From positions 4,154,001-4,218,000 of the forward strand of contig NZ_CP019113.1 in NCBI RefSeq assembly GCF_001888805.2: a DNA stretch of 64,000 nucleotides, given 5' to 3'. Source of the stretch: Enterobacter sp. SA187. GTDB lineage: Bacteria > Pseudomonadota > Gammaproteobacteria > Enterobacterales > Enterobacteriaceae. A program made the translations under genes and the position numbers. Below the pieces are notes generated by a model. The model ran no database searches, had not been told where the DNA came from, and saw nothing but the letters and a program-made list of their open reading frames with translations. This document shows, piece by piece, positions 1-7,500 of the stretch (within the stretch, counting starts at the first letter, position 1; each line of letters begins with the position of its first letter).

Positions 1-861
1 ACGACCGGCGTTGATACCGGCTGCGGCGGTATTCAGTATCCGCTCGGCGGCTGGCTGTGTCCGGCCCAGCTAACGGCGGCGGCCATTGAGCTGGGCGTTA
101 CTCAGGGCCTGAAAGTGCATTATCAGCGGGACGTTGCCGAACTGACGCAGGGGGAAAGTGGCTGGCAGCTGCGTTTTGCTGATGGCGCTCAGGCCGCCCA
201 TGCGGTGGTGGTGCTGGCGAACGGGCACCGGCTGGGGGATTTCACCCAGACCGAGGCGTTGCCGGTCTATCCGGTGGCGGGCCAGGTCAGTCATATTCCC
301 ACCACGCCGGGGCTGTCGCCTTTACGTCAGGTACTGTGTTACGACGGTTATCTGACGCCGCAAAATCCGCTGAATCAGCAGCATTGCATCGGCGCAAGCT
401 ATCATCGTGGCGATCGGGAAACGGCGTATCGCGAGGACGATCAGCAGCATAATCGCCAGCGCTTGCTGGACTGTTTTCCGGATGCCGCCTGGGCGAAAGA
501 GGTGGATGTAACGGCTAAGGAGGCGCGCAACGGCGTGCGCTGCGCCACCCGCGATCATCTGCCGGTGGTCGGCAACGCACCTGATTTTGCGGCGACGTTA
601 CGGGAATATGCGACCCTGGCGGAACACCCGGCGCAGGCGGTCAGCGCACCGGTGTGGGAAGATTTGTATCTGCTGGGGGCGCTGGGTTCGCGGGGATTGT
701 GCAGCGCGCCGCTGGCGGCGGAGATCCTCGCCGCGCAGATGAGCGACGAGCCGATCCCGCTGGATAGCGAAACGCTGGCGGCGCTGAACCCAAACCGCTT
801 CTGGGTACGGAAATTGTTAAAAGGCAAAGCGGTGATAACGCCCCACGGGGCGGGCCGGTAA
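1..861 (+). CDS. mnmC: MnmC, C-terminal FAD-dependent oxidoreductase part (5' end outside window)
   Basis: The reading frame is open from base 1 and ends at 861, so only the last 286 residues are present. They match the C-terminal FAD-dependent domain of the bifunctional tRNA wobble-uridine enzyme MnmC. This domain removes the carboxymethyl group from cmnm5s2U34, and the N-terminal methyltransferase domain (off the window) then methylates the product. Visible family segments are GQVSHIPTTP, GASYHRG, the GVRCATRDHLPVVG stretch and the C-terminal ALGSRGLCSAPL, which belong to the FAD fold. The ending LNPNRFWVRKLLKGKAV is typical of enterobacterial MnmC. A double BIME follows immediately. In E. 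coli the gene lies beside fabB, whereas here the right-hand neighbour is mtnA. Confidence 0.95.
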   Translation, partial: TTGVDTGCGGIQYPLGGWLCPAQLTAAAIELGVTQGLKVHYQRDVAELTQGESGWQLRFADGAQAAHAVVVLANGHRLGDFTQTEALPVYPVAGQVSHIPTTPGLSPLRQVLCYDGYLTPQNPLNQQHCIGASYHRGDRETAYREDDQQHNRQRLLDCFPDAAWAKEVDVTAKEARNGVRCATRDHLPVVGNAPDFAATLREYATLAEHPAQAVSAPVWEDLYLLGALGSRGLCSAPLAAEILAAQMSDEPIPLDSETLAALNPNRFWVRKLLKGKAVITPHGAGR

Positions 862-873
862 ACCTGCACGTAT

Positions 874-1042
874 CGCCCGGCGGCGCAGGCTTGCCGGGCC
901 TACATACCTGTTGTAGGCCGGGTAAGCGCCAGCGCCACCCGGCAAAACAGCGGGCACGGTGCCAAATATATCGCCCGGCGGCGCAGGCTTGCCGGGCCTA
1001 CATGGCTGTTGTAGGCCGGGTAAGCGACAGCGCCACCCGGCA
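874..1042. repeat. Two tandem BIME (REP pair) copies
   Basis: Two near-identical units of about 72 bases start at 874 and 972. Each has an inward-facing REP pair: GCCCGGCGGCGCAGGCTTGC, a short GTTGTAGGCC centre and a GCGCCACCCGGC arm. They fill the space between the convergent 3' ends of mnmC and mtnA, where BIMEs commonly protect mRNA 3' ends or bind gyrase or IHF. Confidence 0.9.
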
Positions 1043-1044
1043 TA

Positions 1045-2061
1045 TCACGCAAACACCCCTGCCGCGACCTGTTCCGGCGTTACCACGCCCGTATCCAGCA
1101 CCCAGCCGCTGATCAACGCCGCCGGGGTCACATCAAACGCCGGGTTGTACACCCGTACTTTTTCTGGCGCCCATTGCACCGCGCCAAAGCTGCCCGCCAC
1201 GCCTGTCACTTCCTCTGCCGCCCGCTGTTCAATGGGGATGGCGTCGCCATCCGGACAGCCACAATCCAGTGTAGTGTGAGGCGCGGCAACGTAAAACGGA
1301 ATACCGTGGAATTTCGCCAGCACCGCCAGCGAATAGGTGCCGATCTTGTTCGCCACATCGCCATTGGCGGCAATGCGATCTGCCCCGACCCACACCGCGT
1401 CCACCTGCCCTTTCGCCATCAGGCTGGCGGCCATTGAATCGGTGATCAACTGGCAGGGCACACCCAGTTCGCCCATTTCCCAGGCCGTTAAACGCCCGCC
1501 CTGCAACAGCGGGCGCGTCTCACCCACCCAGACATTCGCCACCCGCCCCTGCTCATGGGCGCGGGCAATCACGCCGATAGCTGTCCCGACGCCCGCCGTT
1601 GCCAGCCCGCCGGTATTGCAGTGGGTCAGCAGGCGACTTCCCGGCGTTACCAGCGCGCTTCCGGCGCGGGCGATGGCGTCACACAACTGCTTGTCTTCAT
1701 CGATCAGGCGCAGCGCCTCCGCCACCAGCGCCGGAACATAATTCTCCCGCGCCAGCGCCGCTTTCATGCGATCAAGATTATTCATCAGGTTCACCGCCGT
1801 CGGGCGTGCCGCGCGCAGCGTCGCCAGCGATTCAGCCAGTTCATCCCGCGTCAGCCCCTGCTCTGCCTGTAACGCCAGCAGCAGGCTGGCGGAAAGGCCA
1901 ATCAGCGGCGCGCCGCGCACGCGCAGGGCGTGGATATGCCCCACCAGTTGTTCTGTGGTGCTGGCCGCAAGCCAGTTTTTCTGCTGCGGCAGCGCCTGCT
2001 GGTCGAGGATAAAAAGCTGATTTTCGCTGACGCGCAGACTGGTGGTCTGTAATGGCTGCAT
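1045..2061 (-). CDS. mtnA: S-methyl-5-thioribose-1-phosphate isomerase
   Basis: This 338-residue protein has the full length of the family. MtnA is a cytoplasmic aldose-ketose isomerase related to eIF2B-alpha that turns 5-methylthioribose-1-phosphate into methylthioribulose-1-phosphate, the second step of methylthioribose salvage. The substrate loop RVRGAPLIG lies near residue 50. The catalytic cysteine is in THCNTGGLAT and the catalytic aspartate in GADRIAANGDVANKIGTY. The gene is divergent from mtnK, which supplies its substrate, and the 105-base gap holds a MetJ-type operator. The later salvage enzymes MtnB, MtnC and MtnD are not in this window. Confidence 0.95.
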   Translation of the reverse strand: MQPLQTTSLRVSENQLFILDQQALPQQKNWLAASTTEQLVGHIHALRVRGAPLIGLSASLLLALQAEQGLTRDELAESLATLRAARPTAVNLMNNLDRMKAALARENYVPALVAEALRLIDEDKQLCDAIARAGSALVTPGSRLLTHCNTGGLATAGVGTAIGVIARAHEQGRVANVWVGETRPLLQGGRLTAWEMGELGVPCQLITDSMAASLMAKGQVDAVWVGADRIAANGDVANKIGTYSLAVLAKFHGIPFYVAAPHTTLDCGCPDGDAIPIEQRAAEEVTGVAGSFGAVQWAPEKVRVYNPAFDVTPAALISGWVLDTGVVTPEQVAAGVFA

Positions 2062-2113
2062 ATCGTTAAATCCCTGTTGCGTTGTTGTGACCTATTGTGT
2101 CAGGATGACTTCC

Positions 2114-2137
2114 GGAAGTATAGACGTCTGAATGGCT
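2114..2137. promoter_or_regulatory. MetJ-type operator between mtnA and mtnK
   Basis: A perfect 8-base met box, AGACGTCT, lies at 2122-2129. The in-phase flanking octamers (GGAAGTAT at 2114, GAATGGCT at 2130) match the consensus at 5 and 4 of 8 positions, as expected for cooperative MetJ binding. It lies 38-53 bases before the mtnK start and 53-76 bases before the mtnA start, so methionine (via SAM) could repress both genes. Binding is inferred from sequence only. Confidence 0.7.
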
Positions 2138-2166
2138 TTATTAACATAAGAATGAGGATCAGGGCA

Positions 2167-3366
2167 ATGTCGGAATACCGCACCTTCAACGCGCAGGACG
2201 CTGTCGCTTATGCACAACAATTTGGCGGTCTGGCCGATCCGTCCGAACTGGTGGATGCGCAGGAGGTCGGCGACGGCAATCTCAATCTGGTGTTTAAAAT
2301 TTTTGACCGTCAGGGCGTCAGCCGGGTGATTGTTAAACAGGCGCTGCCCTATGTGCGCTGCGTGGGGGAATCCTGGCCGCTGACGCTGGATCGCGCGCGG
2401 CTGGAAGCGCAGACCCTGGTGGAACATTATCAGCACTGTCCACAGCACACGGTGCAGATCCTGCATTTTGACCCGCAGCTGGCGGTGATGGTGATGGAAG
2501 ATCTCTCCAGTCATCGCATCTGGCGCGGCGAGCTGATTAATAACGTCAGCTATCCGCAGGCGCCGCAACAGCTGGGGGAATATCTGGCGTATACGCTGTT
2601 CCACACCAGCGATTTTTATCTGCATCCCCATGAGAAAAAAGCGCAGGTGGCGCGCTTTATCAACCCGGAAATGTGCGAGATCACTGAAGATCTGTTCTTC
2701 AACGACCCTTACCAGATCCACGAGCGCAATAATTATCCCGCCGAACTGGAAGCGGACGTCGCCGCCCTGCGTGACGACGCCCAGCTTAAACTGGCGGTGG
2801 CGGCGCTGAAGCACCACTTCTTCTCCCACGCCGAAGCGCTGCTGCACGGCGATATTCACAGCGGGTCGATTTTCGTCGCCGACGGCAGCCTGAAAGCTAT
2901 CGACGCCGAATTTGGTTTCTTTGGTCCGGTGGGCTTTGATATCGGCACCGCCATCGGCAACCTGTTGCTGAACTACTGCGGCCTGCCGGGGCATCTGGGT
3001 ATTCGCGATGCTGCGGCTGCCCGTGAGCAGCGCCTCGCCGATATTCAGCAGCTATGGCATACCTTTGCCGAGCGTTTCCAGCAACTGGCTACGGAAAAAA
3101 CCCGCGACGCGGCGCTGGCGACGCCGGGCTATGCCTCGCAGTTCCTGAAAAAAGTGTGGACTGATGCGGTGGGCTACTGCGGGACAGAACTGATCCGCCG
3201 CAGCGTCGGCTTGTCCCACGTCGCCGATCTGGATACCATCCGCGACGAGGAGATGCGCCACGCCTGTCTGCGTCATGCCATTGAGCTGGGTAAATCCCTG
3301 ATCCTGGTCGCCGGACGTATCGACAGCGCAGAGGAGTTAATTGCGCGGGTGCGCCAGTACAGCTGA
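2167..3366 (+). CDS. mtnK: 5-methylthioribose kinase
   Basis: This 399-residue cytoplasmic kinase phosphorylates 5-methylthioribose at C1 with ATP, which lets the cell recover the methylthio and ribose moieties released from polyamine and autoinducer synthesis. The aminoglycoside-phosphotransferase fold is visible: the catalytic loop LLHGDIHSGSIFV and, after it, the metal-binding IDAEFGFFGPVGFDIG. I chose ATG 2167 over the upstream in-frame start at 2077 because AGG and CAGGG purine tracts sit just before it and the length then equals the family norm. It is divergent from mtnA and shares a MetJ-type operator with it. E. coli K-12 lacks both genes, while Klebsiella and related genera carry them. 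Confidence 0.95.
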   Translation: MSEYRTFNAQDAVAYAQQFGGLADPSELVDAQEVGDGNLNLVFKIFDRQGVSRVIVKQALPYVRCVGESWPLTLDRARLEAQTLVEHYQHCPQHTVQILHFDPQLAVMVMEDLSSHRIWRGELINNVSYPQAPQQLGEYLAYTLFHTSDFYLHPHEKKAQVARFINPEMCEITEDLFFNDPYQIHERNNYPAELEADVAALRDDAQLKLAVAALKHHFFSHAEALLHGDIHSGSIFVADGSLKAIDAEFGFFGPVGFDIGTAIGNLLLNYCGLPGHLGIRDAAAAREQRLADIQQLWHTFAERFQQLATEKTRDAALATPGYASQFLKKVWTDAVGYCGTELIRRSVGLSHVADLDTIRDEEMRHACLRHAIELGKSLILVAGRIDSAEELIARVRQYS

Positions 3367-3381
3367 ACCGCGCCACGGCGC

Positions 3382-3771
3382 TTACGGAATGCGGGCAATG
3401 ACTTTAATTTCAAAATCGAAGCCCGCCAGCCAGTTGACGCCCACCGCCGTCCAGTTGGGATAGGGAGCCTGCGGGAAAATCTCCTGCTTCACCGCCATAA
3501 TGGTGGCAAACTGGTTTTCCGGATCGGTGTGAAAGGTCGTCACATCAACCAAATCATCGAACCCGCATCCGGCAGCGGCCAGCGTAGCCCGCAGGTTAGC
3601 AAAGGCCAGCCGGACCTGGGCGGCAAAGTCCGGCTCCGGCGACCCGTCTTCCCGGCTGCCCACCTGCCCGGACACAAACAATAAATCCCCGGAGCGGATC
3701 GCCGCGGAGTAGCCATGCTGCTCATATAAAGCATGCCGATTGGCCGGGAATATCGCTTCGCGTTCTGTCAT
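3382..3771 (-). CDS. RidA/YjgF-family protein lacking the catalytic arginine
   Basis: The 129-residue single-domain protein has the RidA (YjgF/YER057c) fold: FVSGQVG early, then the middle FANLRATLAAAGCGFDDLV and the end FEIKVIARIP. RidA proteins form cytosolic trimers that hydrolyse reactive enamines and imines. In true RidA an arginine follows the YPA motif near residue 105; here the segment reads YPNWTAVGV with no arginine, so it probably belongs to a RidA subgroup without imine-deaminase activity. ATG 3771 is preferred to GTG 3774 because AGAGG lies six bases before it. The gene is divergent from a TetR-type regulator with three operator-like palindromes between them, so it is the likely regulated target. 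Its substrate is unknown. Confidence 0.85.
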   Translation of the reverse strand: MTEREAIFPANRHALYEQHGYSAAIRSGDLLFVSGQVGSREDGSPEPDFAAQVRLAFANLRATLAAAGCGFDDLVDVTTFHTDPENQFATIMAVKQEIFPQAPYPNWTAVGVNWLAGFDFEIKVIARIP

Positions 3772-3827
3772 CACTCACCTCTTTTATTCAGTCAGAAAAT
3801 CCGGGCGTCACGCGCCAGGATCATTTA

Positions 3828-3844
3828 ACATACACGCTGTATGT
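3828..3844. promoter_or_regulatory. Operator-like palindrome 1 (RidA/TetR intergenic)
   Basis: ACATACACGCTGTATGT has perfect 7-base arms (ACATACA/TGTATGT) around CGC. It is the copy nearest the RidA-family gene, centred about 65 bases upstream of its start. It shares the TACnnnnnGTA core layout with the two further palindromes on its right. Confidence 0.7.
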
Positions 3845-3861
3845 GAAACCGAGTATCTTTG

Positions 3862-3876
3862 CATACGCCGCGTATG
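3862..3876. promoter_or_regulatory. Operator-like palindrome 2 (RidA/TetR intergenic)
   Basis: CATACGCCGCGTATG is a perfect palindrome of 7-base arms around a single C. Its centre is 33 bases from palindrome 1 and 24 bases from palindrome 3. It is the most symmetrical of the three and the best candidate for the core binding site of the adjacent TetR-family protein. Confidence 0.7.
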
Positions 3877-3886
3877 TCAATTTAAA

Positions 3887-3899
3887 ATACGCGACGTAT
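3887..3899. promoter_or_regulatory. Operator-like palindrome 3, next to the regulator RBS
   Basis: ATACG-CGA-CGTAT has perfect 5-base arms. It ends only nine bases before the AAGGAG ribosome-binding site of the TetR-family gene, a position suited to autorepression. Confidence 0.65.
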
Positions 3900-3921
3900 A
3901 TGAAATGAAGGAGTGAAGAAT

Positions 3922-4509
3922 ATGGCCGTCGGTCGTCGTGCAGAAATGATGGAAGAGAACCGCAACAAACTGATTGCCGCCGCGCGTAAGGCTTTTGCGG
4001 AAAAAGGCTTTGCCGCGGCGTCAATGGATGAACTCACCGCCAGCGCCGGGCTGACCCGTGGCGCGCTGTACCATAATTTTGGCGATAAGCGCGGCCTGCT
4101 CGCCGCCGTGGTGGCGCAGGTGGACGGGGAAATGGCGCAGCAGGCGAAAGATCGCGCCAGCCTTGCGCCGGAAGGCTGGGAGCGGCTGCTTGCTGAAGGC
4201 ACGGCTTATATTGAAATGGCGCTCGATCCGGAAGTGCAGCGCATTGTGCTGCTCGACGGCCCGGCTTTTCTCGGCGATCCGTCTGGCTGGCCCAGTCAGA
4301 ATGCCTGTCTGGAAGCCACCTGTGAGGCGGTTGCAGAGATGATCGGCCAGGGCATTATGAAAGCGGTGGACGTTGAAGCGGCTGCCCGCCTGCTGAACGG
4401 GGCGGCGATGAATGCGGCGCTGTGGGTGGCGGCGGCAGATGCGCCGGATGAGCGCTTGCCTAAAGCAACGCAGGCCTTCGTGCTGTTAGCGGAAGGCCTG
4501 CGTCGGTAG
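3922..4509 (+). CDS. TetR/AcrR-family transcriptional repressor
   Basis: The 195-residue protein has an N-terminal TetR helix-turn-helix. ARKAFAEKGFAAASMDEL is followed by the recognition segment AGLTRGALYHNFGDKRGLL (about residues 45-63), then an all-helical ligand-binding and dimerisation domain. ATG 3922 is chosen over GTG 3913 because AAGGAG at 3908-3913 is then eight bases away. Three operator-like palindromes fill the 150-base gap to the divergent RidA-family gene. The protein probably represses both that gene and itself until an unidentified ligand binds. The 3' end stops 12 bases from the convergent invasin gene. Confidence 0.9.
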   Translation: MAVGRRAEMMEENRNKLIAAARKAFAEKGFAAASMDELTASAGLTRGALYHNFGDKRGLLAAVVAQVDGEMAQQAKDRASLAPEGWERLLAEGTAYIEMALDPEVQRIVLLDGPAFLGDPSGWPSQNACLEATCEAVAEMIGQGIMKAVDVEAAARLLNGAAMNAALWVAAADAPDERLPKATQAFVLLAEGLRR

Positions 4510-4521
4510 TGCGATTGCTGG

Positions 4522-7500
4522 TTAGTTAACGGTCAGGGTGGTGGTTACCTCGTAATCCAGCGCCCATGAGGTGTGCCAGTCCTTACCGGCAAAGGTCACT
4601 ACGCCGCGATAAACGCCAGCTGGCAGGCCGGGGTTGTCGCTGTGCTCATAGTGCAACGATGCCGCGTAGCCAGTGTACTGCCATCCGTCACAACCCGCCG
4701 CTGAGTTGAAGGTGCGGTTTGAACAGTTAGAATGGCGTTGTCCCCGGATGTTTACATTCCATGTCTGGCCCATTTCATCAGTCATTGGCACAGTAAGTTG
4801 CGAATAACCATTCTCTGCCCAGACCAGATCACGTGGCCCCTGGGTTTCGCCGATAGCGACAAAACCGAGGTCACCGAAACCAAATACTCCATCCGTTTTA
4901 TAAGTGCTGCTATCGTCGCTGATCTCCCAGTCTGCCTCATACTTCGCAATGAATATGATTTCCTGACTGACCTTGCTGCTGCCGTTGATCGAAGCGGTCA
5001 CCGTCGCTGTACCCGCTTCCGGCCCCGACAGCTCAGCTTTCGCGATGCCGCTATTATTGGTGTTGCTGGCTGGAGCTGAGAGGTTATTCAAGGTGGTTTC
5101 CCAGCTCACTTCCGCGTGCGGTACCGCATTGTCATGGGCGTCAACCACAGTAGCCATCAGTTCCACCCTGGTGGTGTTAACGATAGCGGTGGTGGTACTG
5201 ACGTTCAGTGCGACGATTTTCGCGGTTTTTAAATCACCGACAAAGGCGACGGCACTGGCTTTACGCTCTTTTGCCGGGCTGGTCAGCGCTGCGGTCACCA
5301 CAACATTACCCGCTTTCAGCGTGGTGCCGCTGGTGGTCACTTCACCGTTGCTGTTGGTGGTGGCGTTTTCCGGCGTTAGTGTCACATCACTGCGATCCGC
5401 CTTCCAGTTTACCGTCACGTCCGGTAGCAGGTTGTGGTTTTTATCCTCCACTATCGCCTTCCAGGTGATAGCCTCAGAGCCATCCGCCACGGCCTCAGTT
5501 TTATCCGCCACGACATCGGCGAACTGCGCCGTTTCAACGTTGCCAATCACCGTCAGCGTCAGCGTCTTGTCACCGTGGGTATGCGAGGCGGTGACATCGA
5601 CACTGCCCGCTTTCAGGGTTTTAAAGGTGGCTGTTGCCTGGCCGTTGGCATCGGTCACCGACGTCGCTGGCGTGAAGGTGCTGTTAGCGTCGTCGCTGCT
5701 GAGCCAGTTCACCGTTTCGCCCGCCACCGGATGCTGGTTAGCGTCCAGCAACGTCGCCGTCAGCGTCACCACATCTTTATCCGCCACAATGTCAGCGGTC
5801 TTATCCGCCGTCAGGCTGGTAATCTTTGCCGTGGCGCTATCGGCGGTGAATCTCAGGCTGCTGATGGAGTCGCTGTTGCCATTGACCGTCGCCCTGACTT
5901 CATAGCTGGCGACAACGGCTGATTTCAGCGTCACCTGCGCCACGCCTGCGGCATTGCTGGTGCTGGTGCTCGCTGACAGCATTCCGCTTTCTGGCGCCAC
6001 TTCCCAGGTCACATCCGTTGCGTCTAACGGGTTGGCGTTGGCATCCGTGACCGTGGCGCTGAGGGTGATCACATCTTTATCGTTCGCCAGCGCGGTAGTT
6101 TTGTCGCTGCTGACGGCCACGACTTTCGCCGTCGTCTTATCCGCGATAAAGGTTGCGCTGTTCGCCTGCATTGCCGTTTCCGGGCTGGTCTGGGCGGTAA
6201 TGACTTTCTCACCGGCTTTCAGTGACGTTACGGTAATGGTCGATTTGCCGTTGCCGTCGCTGGTGGTCTGTGTGCTACTCAGAATGGCATCGGAGGTGTC
6301 TGCGGACCAGCTCACCGTCGCGCCATTCACCGCGTTGCCCTGCTGGTCGGTCACCGTCGCTTCATAGGTAATGCGATCCGTACCGTCGGCGATGGCCTCG
6401 GTTTTATCGAGGGCGATCGTGGTGACTTTCTGGGTACTGCTGTCGGCGATAAAAGTAATGTCTTCGGTCCGTAACGGCGTGCCGCCGTTGATAGCCGCCG
6501 AGACGCTGACCGATCCGGTTTTCGCAGATTTCAGCACGGTCGTCGCCACGCCCTGCGCATCCGTCTGCGAGGTGCGGTTGCCGAGGGTAGTGCCGTCGGT
6601 TTTATCCACCTTCCAGGTGACGCTGATGCCCGATAACGGATGATTATTCGCATCGGTGACTTTCGCCGTCAGCTTAGCGCTGTCGATGTTATTCGCCACC
6701 ACCTGGTTTTTGTCGGGCTCCACTGATACCAGTTTCGCCGAGGCCGGGTCCGCCACAAAGTTCAGCGTCTCGCTGCGCAGGGCTTCCGCCTGACCACGCT
6801 GGGCAGTGATCACCGTAGCGATAACATCCGCGCTGGTCACCAGGATCTGCGCCTCGCCCTGGGTATTGGTGACGGATTGCGTGTCAGAGAGCTGTGCCTT
6901 GATGTTATCCGCCGTCCAGTTGATCGTCTCCCCGGATACCGGATGCCCGCTGTTATCGATAACCTTCGCGGTCAGCGTGATAGCCGTATTGTTGTCTGCC
7001 AGAGCCTCCGTTGACGATGCCGTCAGCGTATTAAGGTGCGCCGTGCCGCTGTCGACAATAAAGTACAATCCTGCCAGGGTTTCGCTGCTGCTGCCGCTGG
7101 ATGCCGTCACGCTGTACTGCGCCACGTCCCGCGAGCTGAGTGTCACCCGCGCCACGCCGGAGGCATCGGTTTTACTGCTGCTGGCGGAGAGCGTGCCGGT
7201 TGCCGGGTCTACCGTCCAGTTAACGTCTGCATTGTTCACCAGGTTGCCGTTCGCATCCTCGACCGTGGCGGTCAGGCTGATGGCATCGCTGCCGTTTGCC
7301 AGCGCAGAGGCGCGATCGCTTTTCAGCGTTTTGATGGTCGCGGTGGCGCTGTCGGCGATAAAGGTCGCAGGCTCCGCCTGTAGCGGCGTGGCTTCGCTGG
7401 TCTTCGCAGTGACCACGACCTTGCCCGCTTTCAGAGAGGTCACGGTGATGGTCGATTTACCGTCCGCGCCGCTGGTGGTGTTGCTGGCGCTTAATGTAGC

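Noticed and set aside
874..1042. Possible CRISPR array from two regular repeats
   Set aside because: Only two units with internal palindromic REP arms and no distinct spacers; they are BIMEs.
4973..5905. Plus-strand frame of 310 codons opposite the invasin repeats
   Set aside because: Its repetitive serine/valine composition mirrors the Ig repeats read in antisense; no start signal or homology.
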